Source: Proteobacteria bacterium UBA4656 (GTDB lineage Bacteria; Pseudomonadota; Gammaproteobacteria; Xanthomonadales; Ahniellaceae). From it: DNA of 8,587 nucleotides. The translations under genes were made by a program, and so were the position numbers. Where the stretch lies: the NCBI GenBank assembly GCA_002405525.1, contig DHLY01000076.1:1-8587 (forward strand), written 5' to 3'. Every line of letters begins with the position of its first letter. Position 1 is the stretch's first letter. The notes under the pieces were generated by a model. That model was not told where the DNA came from. It searched no databases and saw only the letters and a program-made list of their open reading frames with translations. Positions 1-4,995 of the stretch are shown here, in pieces.

Positions 1-1
1 T

Positions 2-232
2 GAACTTCCTACACCCGACCCGGTGGCGGGCTATCCCTCGCTGATGACGGTGATCCTGTTCCTCGGCGGCATCCAGTTGATCGCGCTGGGGCTGATCGGC
101 GAGTATCTCGGGCGGCTTTACGAGGAGTCCAAGCAGCGGCCGCTGTACCTCGTTGACCGCGCGGTCGCGGCGGGCGGCCCACAGGTGGCAACCGCGCTAC
201 CCGAAACGAGCGGCGGGGCGCGCAGCACCTAG
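2..232 (+). CDS. Family 2 glycosyltransferase, C-terminal end (partial)
   Basis: The frame is open from the window edge to a TAG at 230-232, giving 76 visible residues; the N-terminal catalytic domain lies outside the window. Residues 10-33 form a hydrophobic segment (from GYPSLM to LGLIG), followed by [10 protein letters not shown] and KQRPLYLV. This membrane segment plus GEYLGR and RPLYLV pattern is typical of the C-terminus of polyprenyl-phosphate glycosyltransferases of the GtrB/ArnC/DPM1-like group, which move a sugar from a nucleotide onto a lipid carrier at the inner membrane. The tail after RPLYLV is Ala/Gly-rich and probably disordered. A GTG at 23-25 is not taken as the start because the homology-like sequence continues upstream. 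The gene converges on the S74 gene, with only 31 bp between the two stop codons. The exact sugar substrate cannot be read from this end. Confidence 0.85.
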   Translation, partial: ELPTPDPVAGYPSLMTVILFLGGIQLIALGLIGEYLGRLYEESKQRPLYLVDRAVAAGGPQVATALPETSGGARST

Positions 233-263
233 CTGCGAGCCCTGCCGTCCGATCGACCCGCGG

Positions 264-1967
264 TCAGCGCGCACGATCCTGCGCCAGCGCGCGCAGTTCC
301 GTGCGCAGGGCCGCGAGTTCGCCGCGCAGCGCTGCGTTTTCGCGCTCCAGCTTGGCGTTCAGGCCCTGGATGGCGGCCAGCGCGACGCCGTCGGCGTCGA
401 CGGTGGAAATGGTCTTGTCGTCGCCGCCGAGCCCGAAAGCGGCGAAGAAGTCCTGCGCCATCGGCCCGATATGCCACTGGTCCGTTGCGGACCGGTAGCT
501 CCAGCGCGACAACGGCAGCGCCAGAACCTTCCCGAGCACGTCGAGCGGATCGATGGCCGAGAACCCGGTCTTCACATTGCGATCGCTGACGCTGCTGAAC
601 AGCGTCGCCCGGACGTATCCGGTGGGCGTGGTGATGCCGGGTCCTGGCGTCAGCGCCATCATCAGGTTGCCGCCGGCCCCCGGAGTGAGCGCAGCGTCGG
701 CATGCACGCCGCCCTGGTACCAGGCATAGAAGTTGTTCGAACGCATGTACAACGTGTCCGCCTGCACGCCGATGCCGTACGCCGTCGGGCCCCAGAGATT
801 GACCATCTGTCGCGTCCTCGAGCCGAAACTCAGGCTGGTGCTCTGGTGGAGGTTGACCCCGCCCGCAGCCCGCACATTGAACTGGTCCGGTCCCGTGCTC
901 ACGAAGTCGGCAGATTGGGTGTCGGCCCAGACGAAGGTGCCGACGTCCCCGGCCAGGGTGCCGGAGGACGGCACGCCGGCGCACCCGACGCCGGGCGCGC
1001 CGACCGCGTTCCCGACCCTCACTTTCGCTCGCTGCCCGCCCGCGAAGCTGAAGTCGCCGCCGGCGCAGTTGCTCCCGCCGCCGGGCACCGTGCTCCAGAA
1101 CCCGCTGGCGGTGTTGTTGATGCCGGCAAGCGCGCCGGCATGCGAGCCGGATGCCGTGTTGGCCGTGCCGCCAAGCGCGACGGCGTTGCCCCCGCTGGCC
1201 ACCAGACCGGTGCCCGCGAAGCGCCCTGCGCCATCCGACGCCAGTTCCATGCGCCGCGTCTGCGACGGCGGCTGCTGCCCTTCGTCCTGGTACTGGTCGA
1301 TGTAGAGCGCGTGGTTGTTCTGTCCATCGGCGCCGTCGCCCGCGGAAATCAGGATGCCCGAGCGCTGGTTCTGCATGCCGCCCGCTTCGAGCAGGATGTT
1401 GCTGTACTGGGACAGCGTGTTGGCGCGCACCGCGAACTCGATCTGCGGCTGGAACGTCGGGCCATTCACGCGCAGTCCATTGGCGTCGAAGCGGCCGCGC
1501 TCGACGTTGCTGCTGCGAACGATGAACGGCTGGTTGTCGGTGCTGCCGATGAAGTTGGTCGCGGGGTTGATGCCCGCGTCGCCGGTGGTGCTCCAGCACG
1601 CACCCACCAGCGGCGCGGCGGTGGCCTTGGCACGGCCGGGGATCGATGCGAAGTCGTGCGCCGCACCGGCGTCGCGCACGCCAAGTTCGAGCCAGGCGCC
1701 GTCGGCGCCGGCCAGCGGCAGGTCGAAGTCGAGGCGGAAGCGGCCGTCGCGGACGTCGACGTCCTCGAACACCATCGGCGCGGCCAGCGTACTGCCGCGG
1801 CTGTCATGCGGATACGGCGTGAGGCGGATGTCGTAGCGGCCGCTCGCGGGGGCGCCGCGGTCGTCGAGGCGACCCTCGTAGACGAAAGAGGCGGCGCCGG
1901 CGGGGGTCGCGGCGAGACCGAGCAGCGCGGCGATGGCGGCGGCGAGGGTTCGATGGGAAGCGTGCAT
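264..1967 (-). CDS. Exported fibre protein with S74 self-cleaving chaperone domain (paralogue A)
   Basis: 567 aa, ATG at 1967 preceded by GGAGGA three bases upstream; this start gives a clean signal peptide (cleavage likely TPAGA|ASF, 25|26), while the much longer open frame upstream does not. Domains: residues 26-142, a beta-sandwich-like N domain starting FVYEGRLDDRG; 176-250, a module with ILISAGDG and NNHALYIDQ; 259-316, two to three head repeats of the NTASG..A.V.GG type; 301-371, a Cys-bounded stretch (C301, C329) leading to GTFVWAD; 378-440, a module with TRQMVNLWG and YGIGVQ; 461-530, the S74 chaperone beginning SDRNVK, with S461 and K466 as the presumed autocleavage dyad; 533-563, a coiled coil (LERENAALRGELAAL). 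S74 domains are known to drive trimeric fibre folding and then cut themselves off, so the predicted mature fibre is about residues 26-460. It is the last gene of the minus-strand set, 17 bp after the 98-aa protein. No outer-membrane anchor is visible. 'Tail fibre' is the usual automatic label, but export argues for a surface or secreted fibre. Confidence 0.88.
   Translation of the reverse strand: MHASHRTLAAAIAALLGLAATPAGAASFVYEGRLDDRGAPASGRYDIRLTPYPHDSRGSTLAAPMVFEDVDVRDGRFRLDFDLPLAGADGAWLELGVRDAGAAHDFASIPGRAKATAAPLVGACWSTTGDAGINPATNFIGSTDNQPFIVRSSNVERGRFDANGLRVNGPTFQPQIEFAVRANTLSQYSNILLEAGGMQNQRSGILISAGDGADGQNNHALYIDQYQDEGQQPPSQTRRMELASDGAGRFAGTGLVASGGNAVALGGTANTASGSHAGALAGINNTASGFWSTVPGGGSNCAGGDFSFAGGQRAKVRVGNAVGAPGVGCAGVPSSGTLAGDVGTFVWADTQSADFVSTGPDQFNVRAAGGVNLHQSTSLSFGSRTRQMVNLWGPTAYGIGVQADTLYMRSNNFYAWYQGGVHADAALTPGAGGNLMMALTPGPGITTPTGYVRATLFSSVSDRNVKTGFSAIDPLDVLGKVLALPLSRWSYRSATDQWHIGPMAQDFFAAFGLGGDDKTISTVDADGVALAAIQGLNAKLERENAALRGELAALRTELRALAQDRAR
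1020..1193 (-). repeat. Short run of beta-roll head repeats in paralogue A
   Basis: Encodes residues 259-316: degenerate units of about 15 residues with N-T-A-S-G and A-x-x-x-G-G landmarks (NAVALGGTANTASG, HAGALAGINNTASG, WSTVPGGGSNCAGG, FSFAGGQRAKV). These resemble YadA-type head repeats, which coil into a left-handed beta-roll in trimers. There are far fewer units than in paralogue B. Confidence 0.7.
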
Positions 1968-1970
1968 GGA

Positions 1971-1976
1971 TCCTCC
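1971..1976 (-). promoter_or_regulatory. Ribosome binding site for S74 paralogue A
   Basis: On the minus strand this reads GGAGGA, three bases before the ATG at 1967. The spacing is slightly short but the match to the anti-Shine-Dalgarno sequence is strong. It fixes the start at 1967 rather than any of the in-frame codons up to 2564. Confidence 0.7.
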
Positions 1977-1984
1977 GGTGGGCG

Positions 1985-2281
1985 TCAGGATTCGAAACCA
2001 TTGGCGAAGATCGGGTCGGCGACCGGCGCGCAGTTGCCGTCCGGCGCCTGAGTCGCCTTGAGCGTGAAGCGACCGTCGGCGGACGTCGCCTGCGGCACGA
2101 AGCGCGCCTCGCCGCCGCCGGCGAAGCGACCGTCCGCACTGCGGCCCTCGGCGCGTACCGCGCCTTCGGCGGCGAAGCGCGCGGCCGCGGCATGCGGCTC
2201 GGCTGCCGCCGCGACGGCGGTTGCGAGCGAGATCACGAGCGCGACGCAGGCGGCGGCGCGACGATGGATGGAACGACGCAT
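1985..2281 (-). CDS. Small secreted protein with C-terminal IFANGFES tail
   Basis: 98 aa. The ATG at 2281 is chosen over an upstream in-frame ATG at 2353 because GAGGGAG lies seven bases upstream and because it opens directly onto a signal peptide: basic MRRSIHRR, hydrophobic ACVALVISLATAVAAA, cleavage near AAA|EP (about 27|28). The mature part (about 70 aa) is Ala/Gly/Arg-rich, has a near-duplication (SADGRF at residues 49-53 region and again at 67-72) and a single Cys (C84), and ends DPIFANGFES. A short tail of the I-F-x-x-G-F-E form recurs, to my knowledge, at the C-terminus of many exported proteins of Xanthomonadales; its function is not established. The gene sits between two S74 genes, 68 bp after the first and 17 bp before the second, all on one strand, so cotranscription is likely. 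I cannot assign a function; an accessory to fibre export or attachment is only a guess. Confidence 0.72.
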   Translation of the reverse strand: MRRSIHRRAAACVALVISLATAVAAAAEPHAAAARFAAEGAVRAEGRSADGRFAGGGEARFVPQATSADGRFTLKATQAPDGNCAPVADPIFANGFES

Positions 2282-2288
2282 AGATGGA

Positions 2289-2295
2289 CTCCCTC
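2289..2295 (-). promoter_or_regulatory. Ribosome binding site for the 98-aa secreted protein
   Basis: The minus strand reads GAGGGAG, seven bases before the ATG at 2281. It decides the start of the small protein in favour of MRRSIHRR rather than the longer reading from 2353, which would overlap the upstream gene's stop. Confidence 0.65.
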
Positions 2296-2349
2296 GCCGC
2301 GACATGGCGGCGGCATGCTCGATTCCACGATGGATCGCGGCGCGGCCTA

Positions 2350-4275
2350 TCACGGCGCATCACCCGCCTGGCGAGCGGCGCCGGCAAGGCGCGCCTCGAG
2401 CGCGGCGAGGCGCGCATGCAGGGCCGCGTTGCCGGCCTCCAGCGCCGCGATGCGTCGCGCGTGGTCGTCGTCGATCGCCGCGTTCTCGTCGTGCAGCTGG
2501 CGCACGGCTTCCACCGCCAGCGCCTCGAAGCCCCTGGAGCCGACGAGCTTCCAGCCGTCGGCATCGGTGCTCACCCAGTCTGGGAAGACGCGCTCGACCT
2601 CCTGGGCGATGAAGCCGACCTGCGGACCGGGCGTGTAGTAGCCCTTCGGCGCGTCGGCGTTGTACTCGAAGCGCACCCCGCGCAGGGCCAGCAGGCGATC
2701 GAGCGCGCCGTCGAGCGGTGCGATGGCGTGCTTGAGCCGGGCATCCGAGGGCGCCGACCAGCCGCCCGCGGTGGGCTTGACGGGATTGTCGACGAACACC
2801 TGCAGGCGACCGTTGCCATCGGTCCGCAGGCGATGCACGGGATCGCCGTCCGCGATCAACTGGCTGAGGTAGAACGACGCATTGTTCGATCCAGCGCCCG
2901 CCTCGCCAGCGCTCAGCAGGATGGCGCCGCGATCGGGCTCGACCTGGCGCAGGAGGAGATTGGCGTAGTCCCCGCCGTTGGCGCCGGACCCGATGACCGT
3001 GAACTCCACGTCGCGCGACGGCGGCGCGCCGTTGAGCGCCATCCCGCCGCCGGCGCGGACCAGGAACTGGTTGGGGCCGGTGGTGACCAGCTCGGCGGCC
3101 TGCGAATCCGCCCAGACGAAACTTCCCTCGTCGCCGTTGGCGTCGCCTGCGTCGGGGCTTTCCAGGCACACGCCGCTCGCAAGATCGTTGTTCGCCCGCC
3201 GCACGCGGGCATTGCGCCCCCCCGCCCAGGACCAACGTCCTCCGGCACATACGCGCTCGCCGCCGCCAACGGCCGATGCGTAGCCCGAGGTGGCATTCGC
3301 GAAGCCGCCCGCGATCATGCTGTAGGCGCCGAACGCGATGTTCTGCTCGCCACCGCCGACGGTTGCGCCATCCGCCATCGCGAGATTCTGCACGCCGCCC
3401 GCGACCGCGGCGTAGTCCGCGTCGACCACGTTGCCGGCTCCGCCCGCGACGGTGGCCGCACCGCCGCGGGCGACGTTGCCGGCACCGCCGGCGACCGTCG
3501 AGGCCTCGCCCAGGGCCGCATTGCTGCGCCCGCCGGCGACCGTGGCCGCGATTCCGGCGGTCGGCGCCGTCGACTTCGGATCGCCAGCCGTGTTGGCAAG
3601 CCCCCCACCGACCGTGCCGTAGTGGGCCGCCACGCGATTCGAATCACTGGCTCCGGCCTCGGGGTCGTCGAACGCCTCCGCCCCGCCGCCCGCGATCGTC
3701 GCGCCACGCACACCCGGCGCCACGCTGTTGCGCGGACTGCCCGCCACCACCCCCACCGTCGCCGGCTGGCCACCGACCAGCAGGGCGCTGGGCTCCAGGC
3801 GCAGGCTGCGTCGGCCCTGGGTGCGGATCTCGAACGCCACCGCGTCGATGGTGCCGATGAAGTTCAGCGCCGGGTTCGACCCGCTGTCGCCAGTGGTGCT
3901 CCAGCAGGCGCCGACCAGCGGGGTGGCGACCGCCTTCGCACGGCCGGCGATCGTCGCGTAGTCCTGCACCGCGCCGGATTCACGCACGCCCAGTTCGAGC
4001 CACGTCCCGTCGGCCGCCGCGGCGGGCAGGTCGAATTCGAGGCGGAAGCGGCCGTCACGCACCTCGACGCCGGCGAACTCCATCGGCGCGGCAAGTGTGG
4101 TGCCCCGGGTGGCATCGGGGAAGGCTGCGAGCCGGATGTCATAACGACCGTCGGCCGGCGTGCCGCGATCGTCGAGCCGGCCTTCGTAGACGAACGACGC
4201 GCCATCGGCGGGCCCGGCGGCGATGGCGAACAGCAACAGGATGCGGCGCGGGCCGCCTTGACCGATGCGAAGCAC
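2350..4275 (-). CDS. Exported fibre protein with beta-roll head repeats and S74 chaperone (paralogue B)
   Basis: 641 aa from a GTG at 4275. GGAGG lies six bases upstream and the reading gives a compact signal peptide (LRIGQGGPRRILLLFAIAAGP, cleavage about 25|26). ATGs at 4308 and 4338 lack a ribosome site and add a long polar leader. Residues 26-142 are the same N domain as paralogue A, aligned without gaps. Residues 191-205 and 219-233 are degenerate repeats; 243-347 are seven contiguous 15-residue repeats of the form A-T-V-A-G-G-x-x-N-x-A. C343 and C370 flank the last repeat and lead to GSFVWADSQ (385-393). Residues 422-497 hold a module (LLSAGEAG, NNASFYLSQ) found before the repeats in paralogue A. 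The S74 domain begins at 510 (SDARLK; S510 and K515), with FIAQEVERVFPDWV, then a coiled coil at 589-632. Predicted fate: Sec export, trimer folding, chaperone self-removal at 509|510. First gene of the minus-strand set, divergent from the sigma factor gene. Confidence 0.88.
   Translation of the reverse strand: MLRIGQGGPRRILLLFAIAAGPADGASFVYEGRLDDRGTPADGRYDIRLAAFPDATRGTTLAAPMEFAGVEVRDGRFRLEFDLPAAAADGTWLELGVRESGAVQDYATIAGRAKAVATPLVGACWSTTGDSGSNPALNFIGTIDAVAFEIRTQGRRSLRLEPSALLVGGQPATVGVVAGSPRNSVAPGVRGATIAGGGAEAFDDPEAGASDSNRVAAHYGTVGGGLANTAGDPKSTAPTAGIAATVAGGRSNAALGEASTVAGGAGNVARGGAATVAGGAGNVVDADYAAVAGGVQNLAMADGATVGGGEQNIAFGAYSMIAGGFANATSGYASAVGGGERVCAGGRWSWAGGRNARVRRANNDLASGVCLESPDAGDANGDEGSFVWADSQAAELVTTGPNQFLVRAGGGMALNGAPPSRDVEFTVIGSGANGGDYANLLLRQVEPDRGAILLSAGEAGAGSNNASFYLSQLIADGDPVHRLRTDGNGRLQVFVDNPVKPTAGGWSAPSDARLKHAIAPLDGALDRLLALRGVRFEYNADAPKGYYTPGPQVGFIAQEVERVFPDWVSTDADGWKLVGSRGFEALAVEAVRQLHDENAAIDDDHARRIAALEAGNAALHARLAALEARLAGAARQAGDAP
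3235..3621 (-). repeat. Tandem 15-residue (45-bp) head repeats in paralogue B
   Basis: Encodes residues 219-347. Seven units run without a gap from residue 243 to 347, each with a hydrophobic-A/G-G-G core and an N three residues after the GG: for example ASTVAGGAGNVARGG followed by AATVAGGAGNVVDAD. One earlier copy is at 219-233, separated by a nine-residue Thr/Pro insert. The pattern is that of trimeric left-handed beta-roll heads. At the DNA level the copies have diverged, though two neighbouring units keep the same TVAGGAGNV peptide. Confidence 0.82.
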
Positions 4276-4281
4276 GTCGAA

Positions 4282-4286
4282 CCTCC
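4282..4286 (-). promoter_or_regulatory. Ribosome binding site deciding a GTG start for paralogue B
   Basis: The minus strand reads GGAGG six bases before GTG at 4275. The alternative ATG codons at 4308 and 4338 have no comparable site, so the GTG is preferred. Confidence 0.7.
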
Positions 4287-4361
4287 AGCGCGGTTTGCGG
4301 CCGGCCATGCGCCGGTCACTACGCACCACACGCCGCACCGGGCCGTGTCCTATCAGTGGCT

Positions 4362-4390
4362 TTGCGCGGGTAGCGCCGATGGCCTATAAA
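4362..4390 (+). promoter_or_regulatory. Candidate promoter of the sigma-kinase operon
   Basis: TTGCGC at 4362-4367 (three of six to the -35 consensus) and TATAAA at 4385-4390 (five of six to the -10 consensus) are exactly 17 bp apart. Transcription would begin near 4397, leaving a leader of about 16 bases with its ribosome site. TATAAA stands out in such GC-rich DNA. If real, the operon is transcribed by the housekeeping sigma factor, at least basally. Confidence 0.5.
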
Positions 4391-4396
4391 CAGGCC
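4381..4396. repeat. Inverted repeat overlapping the -10 box
   Basis: GGCCT-ATAAAC-AGGCC: perfect 5-bp arms around a 6-bp AT-rich centre, enclosing the TATAAA box. It could be a small operator for a dimeric regulator, or chance. It lies immediately upstream of the expected transcription start. Confidence 0.4.
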
Positions 4397-4402
4397 GTCC
4401 GC

Positions 4403-4407
4403 AGGAG
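4403..4407 (+). promoter_or_regulatory. Ribosome binding site of the sigma factor gene
   Basis: AGGAG five bases before the ATG at 4413. It supports MDPSNPPP as the N-terminus. Confidence 0.65.
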
Positions 4408-4412
4408 CGCGC

Positions 4413-4991
4413 ATGGACCCGTCGAACCCGCCGCCCGCCGGGGCGGACCCGGAGATCACCCGCCTGCTGCGGCGCTGGCAGGCCGGCGAGGCCGGCGCCC
4501 GCGAGCAATTGGTGGACGCCGTCTACGAACAGGTGCGCGCCATCGCGCGGCAGTCGATCCGCGGCAACCCGCACGCCACCCTGGGACCGACCGACCTCGC
4601 GCACGAGGCGCTGATCCGCCTGCTGGGCAGCGATCCGGGCTGGCGCGACCGGCATCATCTGTTCAATGTGCTCGCGCAGGCCACGCGACAGATCCTGGTC
4701 GATGGCGCGCGGCGGCGCCTGCGCGACAAGCGCGGCGGCGGGCAGGCGCCGCTGAGCCTGTCGCACGCCGAGGAGGTCGCGCTCGACGGCGATGCCTCGA
4801 TGGTGCGGGTCGACGATGCGCTGGAAGCGCTCGCCACGCGCGATGCGCGCCGCGCGCAGGTGGTGGAGATGACCTACTTCGGCGGCTTCTCACGCGAGGA
4901 GATCGCACAGGCGCTGGACGTGTCGGTGCCGACCGTCGACCGCGACCTGCGCTTCGGGCGCGCCTGGCTCAAGCGCGCGCTCGAGGCCTGA
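4413..4991 (+). CDS. ECF-type RNA polymerase sigma factor
   Basis: 192 aa, the usual ECF length. Residues about 13-104 fit region 2: RLLRRWQAGEAGAREQL, then GPTDLAHEALIRLL (58-71) for the core-binding part and ATRQILVDGARRRLRDKRGGG around 90-110 at its end. The phrase ILVDGARRR followed by KRGGG is characteristic of the sigma-70 ECF subfamily that is commonly encoded beside Ser/Thr kinases (TIGR02999-like). A linker at 111-131 joins region 4 (132-190), whose helix-turn-helix is visible in FSREEIAQALDVSVPTVDRDLRF and should read the -35 element. No anti-sigma factor gene is present; instead a kinase gene starts 4 bp downstream and is probably translationally coupled. By analogy with known kinase-controlled ECF factors, activity may be set by phosphorylation; T60 in region 2 is a candidate site. 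The target genes are not known. Identity as an ECF sigma factor is secure, subfamily less so. Confidence 0.93.
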   Translation: MDPSNPPPAGADPEITRLLRRWQAGEAGAREQLVDAVYEQVRAIARQSIRGNPHATLGPTDLAHEALIRLLGSDPGWRDRHHLFNVLAQATRQILVDGARRRLRDKRGGGQAPLSLSHAEEVALDGDASMVRVDDALEALATRDARRAQVVEMTYFGGFSREEIAQALDVSVPTVDRDLRFGRAWLKRALEA

Positions 4992-4995
4992 GGCC

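Larger units (their letters stand above)
4276..4412. promoter_or_regulatory. Divergent intergenic region between S74 operon and sigma-kinase operon
   Basis: This 137-bp gap separates the GTG of paralogue B (minus) from the ATG of the sigma factor (plus). The plus-strand promoter candidate and the inverted repeat are listed separately. I could not find a convincing housekeeping promoter on the minus strand, where a TGATAG box around 4350-4355 has no good partner. That leaves room for an alternative-sigma promoter for the fibre operon, but this is inference. Confidence 0.6.

Noticed and set aside
153..2051. Long plus-strand open frame of 632 codons opposite paralogue A
   Set aside because: Antisense shadow in GC-rich DNA: Arg/Ala-rich, no domain, no ribosome site, and the minus strand has a coherent S74 protein with signal peptide.
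2296..2311. GCCGC-6-GCGGC hairpin just upstream of the ribosome site of the 98-aa gene
   Set aside because: Only 5-bp arms in very GC-rich DNA; no U-tract, and such stems are expected by chance. Could at most modulate translation.
1968..2564. In-frame N-terminal extension of paralogue A up to 2564
   Set aside because: It would run through the 98-aa gene and the end of paralogue B, puts the signal peptide internally, and ignores GGAGGA at 1971-1976.
3235..3621. Repeats as a CRISPR array
   Set aside because: The 45-bp periodicity has no constant repeat and variable spacer; it is in frame and encodes a beta-roll motif.
264..4275. Prophage tail-fibre region
   Set aside because: S74 proteins are often named tail fibres, but the two complete copies have Sec signal peptides and there are no structural, lysis or replication genes of a phage.
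2284..4389. Long plus-strand open frame of 701 codons opposite paralogue B
   Set aside because: Same shadow effect; the minus frame has the repeats, signal peptide and S74 domain.
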